From positions 434,001-498,000 of the forward strand of contig NZ_CP013979.1 in the NCBI RefSeq assembly GCF_001660485.1: a stretch of DNA of 64,000 nucleotides, in the 5' to 3' direction. Below are positions 39,621-49,631 of the stretch, in pieces (positions within the stretch are counted from its first letter, which is position 1; each line of letters opens with the position of its first letter). Both the position numbers and the translations under genes were made by a program. Origin of the DNA: Agromyces aureus. GTDB lineage: Bacteria > Actinomycetota > Actinomycetes > Actinomycetales > Microbacteriaceae. The notes below the pieces were generated by a model, which saw nothing but the letters and a program-made list of their open reading frames with translations, was not told the DNA's origin and did not search any database.

Positions 39621-42200
39621 TCACTCCGACTCGAGCGCCGTGCGCATCGAGCGGTAGCCCTCCTCGGCGCGTCGGGCCGCGATGACGTCGCCGGCGCGAT
39701 CGTGCATGGTCACGAGCGTGCGCCAGGAGTCGTCGAGCCATGGGTCGATCTCGACGGCGCGGCGGGCCACGGCGACGGCGGCCTTCGTGTCGCCGAAGTG
39801 CGAGTGCAGGTGCGCGAGCGACGAGGCCGCCTCGCCGGCGCGGTGCCGATACCGCTCGCGGGCGCCGACCGCCCACTCGGCTGGCCCGTCCTCTGGCAGC
39901 ACGTCGCCGCGGTACAGCTCGAGCGCGGTGACGAGTCGGTCGCGCGCGATGCCGGGCTCGCGCCGCGCCTTCGCGACGGCCGCCTCGCTCAGGTGCTCGT
40001 CGAACTCGGCGAGGTCGCAGTCGTGGCTCGCGGCGATGCCGATGCGGTAGGCCTCGCCGACCCGTTCGACGATGCCACCCTGCCGCCCCGAGGCCGGCAG
40101 CATGCGACGCAGGCTCGACACGCTCACGTGCAGGGCGTGCAGCGCCGACTCGCTGCCGAGGTCGGTCCAGAGCAGGTCGGCGATGAGCTCGCGGTGCAGG
40201 GGGGCGCCGGCGTTGAGGGCGAGCATGCGCAGCAGCATCCGGGCCTGGGGGCGCACGAGCCTGAGGTCCGCGTCGATGCCGTCGAGCCGCAAGCGGAAGC
40301 CGCCGAAGCACGTCACGGCGACCTGCACGGCCGCGGGGTCCGGCGTCCGCACGTGCACGCGCGCCCGACGGGGGAGTGCCAGCGGCAGGCGCGGCAACCC
40401 GGTCTCGAGTGCGGCGCGGCGCGCCCGGCCCGCGTGGGCGGCCGCGGCATCCGCATCACCGGAACGCAGCGCGGTCGCCGCCTCGAGCAGCGCCCTCGGG
40501 CCCGGCAGTCCGAGTGTGATCGTGGCGGCGTCGACGGCCGCGAGGAGGTCGGGTGCGCGCCGGTCGCCGTCGACCGCGGCGCCCACGGCCGCGATGGCAC
40601 GACCCCAGGTCGCGACATCCGCCAGCCCGAGGCGATCGCAGCGCTCGGCGAACGCGGTCGCGCGGTCGATCTCGAAGACGCCCCGACGGAAGCGGTCGAC
40701 GACGTCGACCGCCACGACGATGCCGGCGCCGACGGTGTCGCCCCGGAGCTCGAGCTGGTCGAACACCTGCCGGACGGTGCCCCGCTCGCGCGCGGTCGTG
40801 ATGGCCGCGATCGCGCCGCGGGTGATCCGCGCGAGTCCGCCGAGCGCGTGCTCGACGCAGAGGCGTTCGAGCGCGAGCAGGCCGTCGAGCGTCTCTCGCG
40901 GCTCGGCGATCGGCGCGCGGATCACGAGCAGCGCGAGCTGCGCAGTGCTGCGATCCGCGACGGATTCGGCGGTGCGCGCGACGCGACGCAGGCTCGGCAC
41001 GGCGCCCGCAAGGTCTCCGCGGCGAATGCGCTCGAGCGCCTTCCAGAGCACCGGCTGGCGTTCGAGCGGGGCGGATGCCGCGTGGCCGGCCGTCGTCGGC
41101 GGCATGGGCGTGATGCGGTCGTCGGCGCGCGCGGCCTCGAGCGCCGCGGCGATGCCCGGTGATCTGCTGGCGACCTGGGCGGGCGGCTGCTCGGCCCAGA
41201 GCGCCGCACCCCGAGCGGCGGAGGGATCGCCGCGCAGCAGCGCGTCGAGGTCGACCCACGCCCGGCCGGCGGCGAGCGCGTCGGCGGCCGCCGCGTTCGC
41301 GCCCTCGTCGAGCAGTACCCGGCAGGCCGTCTTCGACGCGACCGTCCTGGTGAGCGGGTCCATGCTGCGCAGCAGATGCCGTCGCAGCATCGGCGGCAGC
41401 GCTCGACGGCCGCCGTCGCGCCGGGTGTGCATGACGACGCCGGCGTCGAGGGCGCCGATGAGGGCGATCGCCCCCTCGTGTCCGAGCAGGCTCGCGGTGC
41501 GCGCGAGGTCGAGCTGCGGCAGCGCGCTCGTCATGGTCAGCGCCTCCACGAGCGTCGACGGAAGGTCGGCGAGCACCTCCTCGAACCACCCCGCGGCGGC
41601 ATCGCCGAAGACCGCGTCGGCCAGCCAGGCGTCGAGCGCCTCGTCGGAACTCGCGTCGGCGGTCGTCGCGAGCTCGCGCAGCAGTTGCGCCCATCCGGCC
41701 GTCTCGTGCCGCACGCGCGACGTCGTCTCCGGATCGAGCCGGCATCGGCACGCCGTGCGGAACAGCACGGCGACGTCGGGCGATCGCAGCGCGAGCGCCG
41801 GCGCGGTGACGACCGACTCGCGTGCGATCGCGAAGGTCGGCGGCCGCCGCGAGACCACGACGAGCGATCGGAGTCCGGATGCCACGACGAACGCCTCGAG
41901 CACCCGCTCCGCGCCCGTGCCGATCACGTGTTGCGCGTCGTCGATCGCGAGCATGCCGTTCGAACCGGCCGCGGCGTCGAGGAGCGCCCTGCGCGCGACA
42001 TCCGGATCGCTCCACTCCCGGGTCGCCGCGACCAGCGTGCCGTCGGCATCGAGCACGAGACGACGCGCGAGCGCCGACTTGCCGCTGCCGGCGGCGCCGA
42101 TCACATACGTGACGGGCGCGGCGCCTCGCGGCGCATGGCTCGGGCGGACGGCACTGGAACGAGGCCCGGAGTCGATGACCTCCGTGATATTCGAGAACAC
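39621..42200 (-). CDS. ATPase-BTAD (SARP-like) transcriptional regulator
   Basis: 859 aa. The N-terminal STAND/AAA-type ATPase has Walker A IGAAGSGKSALARR (~33-46) and Walker B GMLAIDDAQ. A long helical middle (TPR/MalT-like) follows. The C-terminal ~240 residues are an OmpR-like winged helix (VQVAVTCFGGFRLRLDGID, LLWTDLGSESALHALHVSV) plus a BTAD domain (DLAEFDEHL, LYRGDVLPEDGPAEW). The domain order is inverted compared with classical SARPs. It converges on the zinc-ribbon gene with only 9 bp between the stops. Likely regulator of the eCIS locus by position; the heptamer repeats at 12417 are a candidate site. Confidence 0.85.
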   Translation of the reverse strand: MFSNITEVIDSGPRSSAVRPSHAPRGAAPVTYVIGAAGSGKSALARRLVLDADGTLVAATREWSDPDVARRALLDAAAGSNGMLAIDDAQHVIGTGAERVLEAFVVASGLRSLVVVSRRPPTFAIARESVVTAPALALRSPDVAVLFRTACRCRLDPETTSRVRHETAGWAQLLRELATTADASSDEALDAWLADAVFGDAAAGWFEEVLADLPSTLVEALTMTSALPQLDLARTASLLGHEGAIALIGALDAGVVMHTRRDGGRRALPPMLRRHLLRSMDPLTRTVASKTACRVLLDEGANAAAADALAAGRAWVDLDALLRGDPSAARGAALWAEQPPAQVASRSPGIAAALEAARADDRITPMPPTTAGHAASAPLERQPVLWKALERIRRGDLAGAVPSLRRVARTAESVADRSTAQLALLVIRAPIAEPRETLDGLLALERLCVEHALGGLARITRGAIAAITTARERGTVRQVFDQLELRGDTVGAGIVVAVDVVDRFRRGVFEIDRATAFAERCDRLGLADVATWGRAIAAVGAAVDGDRRAPDLLAAVDAATITLGLPGPRALLEAATALRSGDADAAAAHAGRARRAALETGLPRLPLALPRRARVHVRTPDPAAVQVAVTCFGGFRLRLDGIDADLRLVRPQARMLLRMLALNAGAPLHRELIADLLWTDLGSESALHALHVSVSSLRRMLPASGRQGGIVERVGEAYRIGIAASHDCDLAEFDEHLSEAAVAKARREPGIARDRLVTALELYRGDVLPEDGPAEWAVGARERYRHRAGEAASSLAHLHSHFGDTKAAVAVARRAVEIDPWLDDSWRTLVTMHDRAGDVIAARRAEEGYRSMRTALESE

Positions 42201-42424
42201 CCGTCACCCCCAATGGACGGACTCACTCGCGGGAATGCGATGAGCGTAACGCTGCACTGCAGCCGCGGCATCCGTGCGAGCACTGATCGGGACGCACGGT
42301 CGGGTGAGGACGCGCGGCGCGGTCGGGCTCGGACGGGGTCGGGTCGGCTTCGGGGGTGCTCACCCGTGGTTCGGAACCTGGCCCGGGAGGTGATATCCTC
42401 TTCAGGTTGCCGATTACGGCGAAC

Positions 42425-42496
<72 letters not shown>

Positions 42497-42542
42497 CGGT
42501 TCTCTCGGTTCAGCCCTCGGGCGAAACCGGTGAAGCCTTCCC

Positions 42543-42616
42543 GGCGGGGTAGCTCAGGTGGTTAGAGCACACGGCTCATAATCGTGGTGTCGCGGGTTCG
42601 AGTCCCGCCCTCGCTA
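42543..42616 (+). tRNA. tRNA-Met (CAT), likely integration site
   Basis: 74-nt cloverleaf. GGCGGGG pairs with CCTCGCT through two G-U pairs. The anticodon stem CACGG/TCGTG holds loop CTCATAA with anticodon CAT. The T arm is GCGGGTTCGAGTCCCGC and the discriminator is A. D-loop and loop features fit elongator Met; a lysidine Ile tRNA cannot be fully excluded. An integrase gene starts its convergent reading frame 138 bp downstream, which marks the 3' end of this tRNA as probable attachment site. Confidence 0.92.
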
Positions 42617-42682
42617 CAACAGCAGAACTCCGCGGATCGCGGGTTCGATTCTCTTGCTTCTGACGTCGAGGACCGGCTCACG

Positions 42683-42702
42683 TGACCACATCCTGACCAC
42701 AT
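42683..42702. repeat. Direct repeats TGACCACAT, candidate integrase arm sites
   Basis: TGACCACAT at 42683-42691 and again at 42694-42702, an 11-bp period that puts both on the same DNA face. They lie between the tRNA 3' end and the integrase stop, where arm-type or core sites of tyrosine recombinases are found. Confidence 0.4.
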
Positions 42703-42753
42703 TTGTCGTGCATCAGTGGTGATCTAAGGGACGTTTCGCTGTCTCGTCGTGAC

Positions 42754-43866
42754 TCAGACATCGATGACGACGCCGGCTCGAAGAGCCGCTTCGTCCAGTC
42801 GCGCGGCCACGGTGTCGAGATCGTCGTCGAAGAGATCCGAGTACGTGTCGAGCGTCATTGCGGCTGAGGCGTGGCCGAGCATGCGCTGCACCGCCTTGAC
42901 GTTCGCGCCCGCCGAGACCGCGAGGCTCGCTGCTGTGTGGCGAAGGTCGTGCACGGTCATCGGCTCGAGTTCCGCGTGCCGCAATGACTTGTCGAACCAG
43001 GAGTTCTCTCGGACGGTGGGTGTCGTGAGATGACCGCCGGACTTGTCGGGGAAGAGCAGGGAGCTCGGCGGCCGGTCTGCACACAGTTGCGCGAGTGGCG
43101 CACCCAGGAAGGCGGGGAATGGTACCGCCCGACGTTTGTGCGTCTTGGGCGTACCGACCACGACCTTTCCGCCTACCAGGACTGCGTTGACACTTACGGT
43201 GATGCGGCGTCGATCGAGGTCGACGTCACCGACGCGCAGCCCGCTTACCTCACCCCAACGAAGCCCGGTGTAGGCCAAGACCCGGAGCAGCGTCGCATGC
43301 TCGCCCGCGGCTCGAGCGAGCTGGTCGACCTGCTGGTGGCTGAGGTACACGTGCTCCCGGCTCACCTTGCGAGGCAGGCCCACGCCTCGGCCGGGATTGG
43401 ACGGGATGCGACGATCCTTCACCGCGGCGTCGAGAATGCCCGCGAGCACACCAAAGCAACGATGGACGAGGGCAGGCGACTTTGGTTTCGCGTTGCCGCC
43501 GTCGCCGGAACTGAGTCGCGCGATCCAGCTCTGCACATCGCTATGCCGCACATCGCCGACCGGGACTCGCCCCCAGGCGGGCTCTACGTGGAGTCGCCAA
43601 GCTGACTCGACGACCGCGACGGAAGAAGGCTTGAGATGGGTCTGAGATGCGAGCCACGCCGCGCCAGCAGCTCCGACCGTCATTCGCGCATGCGACGGAT
43701 CGATGTAGGTGCCGGCTGCCTTGCCGAGTTCCACGCTCGCGAGGAAGAGATCCGCTTCCTTCTTGGTCTTGAATCCCCGCTTGGTGGTCTGCGTGTGGTC
43801 CGGCTTGCGATACCGCACCCGGTATCGCCTGCCGGATGCGGTTGCGTACGGCTCAACTGTTGCCAC
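42754..43866 (-). CDS. int: Tyrosine recombinase/integrase
   Basis: 370 aa. An N-terminal Arm-binding region (YRVRYRKPDHTQTTKRGFKT) and core-binding SAM-like domain (~60-150) precede the catalytic domain with Arg in AYTGLRWGEVSGL, HDLRHTA (HxxR), GHASAAMTLDTYSDLF (His and the nucleophile Tyr). All catalytic residues are present, so it should be active. GTG start with GGAGG upstream. It reads toward the tRNA-Met gene, the usual orientation for tRNA-targeting elements. Confidence 0.95.
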   Translation of the reverse strand: MATVEPYATASGRRYRVRYRKPDHTQTTKRGFKTKKEADLFLASVELGKAAGTYIDPSHARMTVGAAGAAWLASQTHLKPSSVAVVESAWRLHVEPAWGRVPVGDVRHSDVQSWIARLSSGDGGNAKPKSPALVHRCFGVLAGILDAAVKDRRIPSNPGRGVGLPRKVSREHVYLSHQQVDQLARAAGEHATLLRVLAYTGLRWGEVSGLRVGDVDLDRRRITVSVNAVLVGGKVVVGTPKTHKRRAVPFPAFLGAPLAQLCADRPPSSLLFPDKSGGHLTTPTVRENSWFDKSLRHAELEPMTVHDLRHTAASLAVSAGANVKAVQRMLGHASAAMTLDTYSDLFDDDLDTVAARLDEAALRAGVVIDV

Positions 43867-43946
43867 GATGCCTCCATTGGTGCCGAACTACCCGCCTGTC
43901 TCGAGGCGCGGATCCACGAATTTGCTCAGGTACCAGCGCGGGATGC

Positions 43947-45476
43947 CTAGAACAGCAAGCCGTATTCTCGGCCGCCGTGCATCGACAGCTCGACGCTGTT
44001 CGCCGCGGAATCCTTGAGGGTGGTTAGTCCCTTTTTATCGGTGACTGTCAACGTGAATCGGCCTTGGCCAGCCGCAGAAGGCGTGTCGCGGGCGAAGACA
44101 AGGATCGTGTCTTGATAACCGGTTAGGCCGTAGTGCTCAGGGATCGGCAGATTGATGATGTCCATGGTGTTGTTAGCGAATCGCACTGAGCGCTCGACAT
44201 ACGGATGGCCTGCAACCCGGATCTCAACCTTTCCCAGAGTCGTGTCTTTGGAAACACTCTCAGGGCCGAACCCGAAGAATATCCTCGTACCTCGTGGCGT
44301 ATTGAGTTGGTTCCCTGGGCGTGGCGGGCGATTGCGGATGATTGACGATCCGTCGACCCACAGGGATCGTGCGGCGGCTAGTTGTACCGGGAGGGTGCCG
44401 CCGTCAGGTGAAGCCAGATAGCGGCGGGTCGCGGGCGTTTTGTCTTCTCGGAGCCGCTGGGGCTTGGGCAGGGCGCGATAACGAGATCGGTACTCGTCGA
44501 GCACGTCGCCGAGGAGATCTGCAGTCTCCCATGTGTCGTCGAACCACTCGAGGAGGGGTTTGGCCAGTTGAAGATGCTGCCACGATCCTGGCGCCGCGGG
44601 TGAGCTCCAGATCTGCTTCGTGACGACTTCCGAGCCAGTCGAGAGCGCGCTCGCTGTGAGATTCGCTGACCCCAGGACGAGGGTTCTCAACTCGTACCAT
44701 GGTTCATTGCGGAAGGCGAACACTTTCGCGTGAAACGCGGACTGCGGGCGCAGAGTTGAAGATGCGAGTACTGCACGTCCGTTGGGGATCCGGACTTCCG
44801 CGTTCTCGAGATTACTAAGGCGCGTGAGTGCCCTCGGCTGGGTGAAGCCGAAGTCCATGCTCACCAAGAACCGCTTGCGCGCTCCCGCCCATATTCCGCT
44901 CGACAACGTGTCATTCAGCAAGCGGACACCCGCGGCCGAAGCGTATGCCACCGCGACGTCGACGTAGTCGTACGCGCCGGCCTCTAAGGATGCGTCCGCG
45001 AGCGCATCGAGCACCACACCAACCCTGCCGACACTCGTGTCCTGCGCGTGAACGGATGCCTGAAAGGGCCTAGTACGCAAACGTGCGGCGGCGGCGTCCG
45101 CTGACACGTGGTAGTCCAACGGCTCAGCTGGCCGGGGAGCCCCATAGGCCTCGTGGTCGTACCACGCCAGTGCTGCCGTGAACGACTGGCTCGACAGATC
45201 GTAGCGAGCGATGGCTTCCACCGGTTCAGACCCTGCGTCGAAGAGCGCGCCATTTGGATACACGCGTCCACAGGAGGGGCACACTGCGAACTCGACATGA
45301 TCGAAAGAGCCAGACGCCCCAAACGACAATCGACCGCTCCGATCAGCCGAACGCCAGTCTTCAACCAACGAGTCGTTGCCGCACTCACAGGTCTGGTTGT
45401 CACCGGCTTCGTCTACGGTTGCATGCCCGTCGACGGGTACCGTCGGGTACGGCCACCAGACCATCGCATCAGCCAT
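43947..45476 (-). CDS. PLD-like nuclease paired with the MmeI-like enzyme
   Basis: 509 aa. It has one clear phospholipase D half-site, FHAKVFAF (H249, K251) and LVLGSANLTAS (N272), in a Zn-ribbon-bearing protein (CECG...CPSCG near residues 30-69). The start ATG at 45476 overlaps the methyltransferase stop by 8 nt, so the pair is one operon. PLD-family nucleases occur in restriction systems (e.g. DISARM DrmC, BfiI), so a DNA-cleaving or targeting subunit is likely; helicase signatures are absent. ORF could start further upstream but that would run deep into the methyltransferase gene. Confidence 0.75.
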   Translation of the reverse strand: MADAMVWWPYPTVPVDGHATVDEAGDNQTCECGNDSLVEDWRSADRSGRLSFGASGSFDHVEFAVCPSCGRVYPNGALFDAGSEPVEAIARYDLSSQSFTAALAWYDHEAYGAPRPAEPLDYHVSADAAAARLRTRPFQASVHAQDTSVGRVGVVLDALADASLEAGAYDYVDVAVAYASAAGVRLLNDTLSSGIWAGARKRFLVSMDFGFTQPRALTRLSNLENAEVRIPNGRAVLASSTLRPQSAFHAKVFAFRNEPWYELRTLVLGSANLTASALSTGSEVVTKQIWSSPAAPGSWQHLQLAKPLLEWFDDTWETADLLGDVLDEYRSRYRALPKPQRLREDKTPATRRYLASPDGGTLPVQLAAARSLWVDGSSIIRNRPPRPGNQLNTPRGTRIFFGFGPESVSKDTTLGKVEIRVAGHPYVERSVRFANNTMDIINLPIPEHYGLTGYQDTILVFARDTPSAAGQGRFTLTVTDKKGLTTLKDSAANSVELSMHGGREYGLLF

Positions 45477-48285
45477 TTGCCACTGCGTTTCGGGCCGAAC
45501 GCCGCCGCGGTGGCATCGCAGGCATCGCGAGCTCATTGGAGGTGGTGAGCTTCGCGTAGCTGGCAAACAGGGCACGCAACCGCTGATTGTCAGTGGCCGC
45601 GCCGTGTAGACCAAATGCCTTGTCGACGGCGGCGTCGAGCTCGCGGTGCGCTCGCAGGAGGTCGGGTGCCATCGCGAGCGGGTTGTAGTGGTCTGCGAGC
45701 GATCGCTCCGGGTGCAGCGCTCGTGCGGCGAGCACGGCGTTACCGCCCGCGATGATCGCGTCGCGCTGCACGTCCGTCAGCGGCGGGAGTGGAAAGGTGT
45801 TCCAGGTCAGCGTATTTGAGAACCGCAGATCCGACTTGATGCGGCCGCCAACGGCGCGCTGCCAGGCGATGAACGCCGAGGACGAAATCGCGGCGAAGGC
45901 GATTCCGTCAGGGTCGTCGGCTTTGAAGTTCGCGTCACCGCAGATGACGTCTGGGCCATACAAGGCCGTAGGGAAGAATCTCCGGGTTTCGCTGGCATGC
46001 CTCGGCACACACACGTATGGAGTGTCGGGCTGCGAGCGCTGGCCGAACAGGTGCGGAGTATCGGCCATCTGCCTGGTGGATTCAGCCTTTGACGCTGCGC
46101 GGAATTGACGTACTGCATCGAGGCGCCGATGGAGGATCGGCGAGCGTGCGATGTCGCTGGGGTTGAGGTCAACGAGCCAGAGGCACCAGCGCGGCTCGTT
46201 GTGGATCAGCTGGCGTGCGCCGACGAATGGGCGGATGTACTTGGCGGCTATCGGATCTGCGGCGACCTCGTCGTAATCGTCCGGTTCGATGAGGAGGTTG
46301 CCGTCGTCGCGGGCCATATTGCCGAAGACCATCGGCGGGAGTGCTGGGGCGAGTGGGGTGCGCCGCTGGTCGACGAGGACGGTCGGGCCGTCGACGAGAT
46401 AGCCATTGAGCTGCTCGACGACGGGGATCTCGACGGGCTCGCCCCGGAGGTTACCTGAGTAGTCGAACAGCCGGGCTCGTTTTCTTGTTGCGCGGTCGAA
46501 TCCGATGGCCGAGCAGTGCACGGCGGCAGCACCAGGGGCTTCGCTCGTCCAGGCAAACGTGCGGTGGGCGAACTTGACGCGCCATCCAGCTGCGAAAACC
46601 GGGCCGAAGAGGGCGGGCACCGGTTCGCCTTGTGCGATCGAGTTCGTCGAGACGAAGGCGAACTCGCCGGCGTACTCGGGGCGGCCAAGCAGGTCGAGTG
46701 ATTTTGCATACCATCCAGTCACATAATCGAGGCGACCGATGTCGTCGCGACGCCAGACGTCGCGGAGCTCTTGTGCCTGCTCGAGGGAGCGGGTGGCGTG
46801 ACCGAGGAATGGTGGATTCCCCATGATGTAGAGGTGCTCGCTTGGTTCAACGACATCTGCCCATTCCGTGCGGAGCGCGTTACCGACGTGGATGCTGCGG
46901 ATTTTGTCGAGCGGGAGCAGATCGGGGGCATCCCCGAGCACGAGTTCCATCGCCTGGTTCGCCTGGTGCTCGACCAGATGCAATGCGGTCGCGGCTATCT
47001 GCGCAGGCCACTCTTCGAGCTCTATGCCGTGAAAGCTAGACAACCGTACGGAGAGGTGATCCTCGGTGAAGAACATCGTGCGCGCTGTCTCGCCAGAGAG
47101 CACCTGGATTCGCTGCAACACCTCGAGATCTAATGCGCGCATCTGTCGGTACCCGACCACGAGGAAGTTACCACATCCGCACGCCGGGTCTAGGAACCGC
47201 ATCTCACCCATGTCCGCGCGCAGTTTCTTCAACGTCTTGGTGTCGTGAAACCCGTCTGTGAAGCGCTGCCGGAGCTCATCGAGGAACATCGGTCCAATGA
47301 CCTTCATGATGTTGGTCTCGGTCGTGTAGTGCTCGCCGAGCTCACGCCTGGCGGTCTTGTCCTTGACGGCCTGGAACAAGCTGCCGAAGATGGCCGGCGA
47401 GATTGCGGACCAGTTGAACATGGCTGCTTCGAGCAGGCGGCTCCGCATCGCGGCATCGAATGAAGGGATCGACAGTGGTTCCCCGAAGACACCGCCATTG
47501 ACATAGGGGAAGCGGGCGATCAGCTCGTCAAGATTCGACTGCCGACGCGAGGGATCCCGCCCCATGACTTGATAGAGCAGCGAGAGTTGCGGGCCCAGAT
47601 CTGAACCATCCGTCGCGGTGCGGGTCTCGAGAAACTCGAGAAAGAGATCTCGATCCCAAACGCCGGCATCGTCGGCGTACAACGCGAACAAGGTGCGCAC
47701 GAGGAACACCGAGGCCTCGTGATCGCTGTCGTATCCGGAGCCCTCGAGCGCCTCATACAGGGACGCCATCAGCTTCGCCGCCTTGATCGATGCTGCCTCC
47801 TGAGCCTTCGATCCGAACGTGCGCTCACCGTACCCGGCGAGGAACGCGAGTTCCTCGGCGTTGTCACGCAACTCGCCTAACGAGAATTCCACCGGTGACG
47901 CGCCCATCTCCGCTCGCAGATCCAGCAGCCGGAACCTCTGGAAGTCACTCGTGAGGACCCAGCGCGGAATCTCAGGATCCGGAAGATCATCGATGTAGTC
48001 GAGGGCCTGTTTCTCCGCCGCGAGAAGATCTTTGCCCGCGGACTTCATCTCGATCAGGGCGAGACCGGGGATGAGTGCGTCGATGTAGCCACGGGCGCCA
48101 GTAGAGGAACGCTTTACCCGCTTCTCATAGAACGCCGCACGAGTGTGGGTTATCCCATACACGCCGAGCAGGTCTCGAACGAACGACTGCGCCTGCTGCC
48201 GCTCATCGCCAGGCTCGTGCTGCCATTCACGGATGAACTGAGCAGCTCGAGTGCGGATCTCATTCATCGACAGCGACTTCGGCAC
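45469..48285 (-). CDS. MmeI-like type IIG restriction-modification enzyme
   Basis: 938 aa, single-chain endonuclease-methyltransferase. The N-terminal PD-(D/E)xK nuclease shows D69 and E79-M-K81 (YIDALIPGLALIEMK). A helical spacer follows. The gamma-type N6-adenine methyltransferase has motif I FLDPACGCGNFLV (~365-377) and motif IV GNPPFLGH (~489-496). The target recognition region and the C-terminal helices complete the family layout at normal length. All catalytic motifs are present. It is transcribed before the PLD gene. GTG at 48285 is taken; ATG at 48267 is possible. Confidence 0.9.
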   Translation of the reverse strand: MPKSLSMNEIRTRAAQFIREWQHEPGDERQQAQSFVRDLLGVYGITHTRAAFYEKRVKRSSTGARGYIDALIPGLALIEMKSAGKDLLAAEKQALDYIDDLPDPEIPRWVLTSDFQRFRLLDLRAEMGASPVEFSLGELRDNAEELAFLAGYGERTFGSKAQEAASIKAAKLMASLYEALEGSGYDSDHEASVFLVRTLFALYADDAGVWDRDLFLEFLETRTATDGSDLGPQLSLLYQVMGRDPSRRQSNLDELIARFPYVNGGVFGEPLSIPSFDAAMRSRLLEAAMFNWSAISPAIFGSLFQAVKDKTARRELGEHYTTETNIMKVIGPMFLDELRQRFTDGFHDTKTLKKLRADMGEMRFLDPACGCGNFLVVGYRQMRALDLEVLQRIQVLSGETARTMFFTEDHLSVRLSSFHGIELEEWPAQIAATALHLVEHQANQAMELVLGDAPDLLPLDKIRSIHVGNALRTEWADVVEPSEHLYIMGNPPFLGHATRSLEQAQELRDVWRRDDIGRLDYVTGWYAKSLDLLGRPEYAGEFAFVSTNSIAQGEPVPALFGPVFAAGWRVKFAHRTFAWTSEAPGAAAVHCSAIGFDRATRKRARLFDYSGNLRGEPVEIPVVEQLNGYLVDGPTVLVDQRRTPLAPALPPMVFGNMARDDGNLLIEPDDYDEVAADPIAAKYIRPFVGARQLIHNEPRWCLWLVDLNPSDIARSPILHRRLDAVRQFRAASKAESTRQMADTPHLFGQRSQPDTPYVCVPRHASETRRFFPTALYGPDVICGDANFKADDPDGIAFAAISSSAFIAWQRAVGGRIKSDLRFSNTLTWNTFPLPPLTDVQRDAIIAGGNAVLAARALHPERSLADHYNPLAMAPDLLRAHRELDAAVDKAFGLHGAATDNQRLRALFASYAKLTTSNELAMPAMPPRRRSARNAVANG

Positions 48286-48398
48286 ACGCCTACGCTATAC
48301 GTCCCCGCTCATCTGCTTGGTGCCAGTCGAGCGTGGCCACAGGTCGAGCCCGCCTTAATCCACGATGACGGGGCAGGGACGAGAGTCGCGCTGATCGG

Positions 48399-49631
48399 CT
48401 ATTTGTTCGGTCGGCGTCGAAGCCAGTCCCGCCACGTCGTTTGTACGAGCTGGGCATTCGGTTGTGGTGCAGGGACCTCGATGCCGAGGCTCGCGGCATC
48501 TCTAAGCATCCAACCGAGCGTCTCCTGCGAGAAGAGCTGCGCAGCGCGATGCTGGCGCCGCAGCTCCTCGGGCGTTGATTCGTCCAGAGCTGGCGGGCTG
48601 TCGCGCATTCGGATCCAGGGCTCGAGTCCACGAGCGACGTGCATGCGCTGAACCTCGAGCGGTGACGGTCGGTATTCCTCGCTGGCGAACCTCAATGGAT
48701 CGCTTGGCGCCGACATCCACAGGTCTAACTCGTGGGTCGACCTTCGTTCGAAGAGCGGGCCCATCCCCGGAATGCGGGATGGCAAGAATGGGGCAGAGAA
48801 GTCAAATAGCAGGACCATCGGAGAAATACCGATCGCCATCGCAATTTCGAGGACCTGCGCAAGGGATGCGTCGGTCTTGCGGCCGCTCTCGAGGTTGCGA
48901 ATGACGCTCTCGGACACGTGCGGATTGCCGATCTCAGTGGCGAGCTCAGCAGCTGAACGGAAGCCGGCCTCCTTTCGCAGTCGACGGATGCGGGCACCTA
49001 GGTAGGCCGGAAAGCTGTCCTCGTTCGCTGGAGTGTCTCCGCGGCCGCTCGTCTTCCGAAGGTCCATCCCCTGTTCCGCAGCCAAGGTGAGCAATGCGTC
49101 GATGGAGTCGTCAATCTCCCAGTTCGCGGCCCGAAGGTGATCGAAGTATTGAGCGGCGTCGTACTTGGCTTTGTCGTGGACGGCCTTCTGAATGGACTCC
49201 CGTCTCATCGACTGCATCCACGACGACTCCTCCAGCCGCCGGCTGATGACGAGACGTCTCTGCTCGATCGGGCGTGACGCTTGGTCGCGGTCAGCCTCGC
49301 TCCCACCCGACGCGGTGAACCACCGGTCGAATTCGAGTGCGCTCATTCGACTGAAGACGGGCCCCAAGCCCTGGATGTCGATCGGCTGGAACGGTCGCGA
49401 GAAGTCGACGATCAGCGCTAGGGGCGATATCTCCAGTGCCATCGCGATCTCGAGCACCTGCACGATCGACAACTCGGCCTTACGGCCGCTCTCGATGTTC
49501 CGAAGGACGTTATGAGAGACGGCGTCGGATCCGATGGCGTTCGCAAGGTCGAGCGATGACCGGAAGCCGCGTGCAGCGCGCGCGTCCTTGACGCGTCGGC
49601 CGAACGCCGCGACCCACTCATCTTGTGTCAA
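48399..49631 (-). CDS. Regulator with two XRE HTH domains from internal duplication
   Basis: 410 aa. Two tandem copies of one module: HTH 1 (residues ~5-70: FGRRVKDARAARGFRSSLDL, VLRNIESGRKAELSIVQVLE) and HTH 2 (~210-275: GARIRRLRKEAGFRSAAELA, VIRNLESGRKTDASLAQVLE). Each is followed by a matching ~70-residue segment (e.g. GLGPVFSRMSALEFDRWFTA and GMGPLFERRSTHELDLWMSA). A TTG start with a GAGGGG ahead of it is used. Next to the restriction genes it may act as their control protein. It is divergent from the excisionase-like gene. Confidence 0.8.
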   Translation of the reverse strand: MTQDEWVAAFGRRVKDARAARGFRSSLDLANAIGSDAVSHNVLRNIESGRKAELSIVQVLEIAMALEISPLALIVDFSRPFQPIDIQGLGPVFSRMSALEFDRWFTASGGSEADRDQASRPIEQRRLVISRRLEESSWMQSMRRESIQKAVHDKAKYDAAQYFDHLRAANWEIDDSIDALLTLAAEQGMDLRKTSGRGDTPANEDSFPAYLGARIRRLRKEAGFRSAAELATEIGNPHVSESVIRNLESGRKTDASLAQVLEIAMAIGISPMVLLFDFSAPFLPSRIPGMGPLFERRSTHELDLWMSAPSDPLRFASEEYRPSPLEVQRMHVARGLEPWIRMRDSPPALDESTPEELRRQHRAAQLFSQETLGWMLRDAASLGIEVPAPQPNAQLVQTTWRDWLRRRPNK

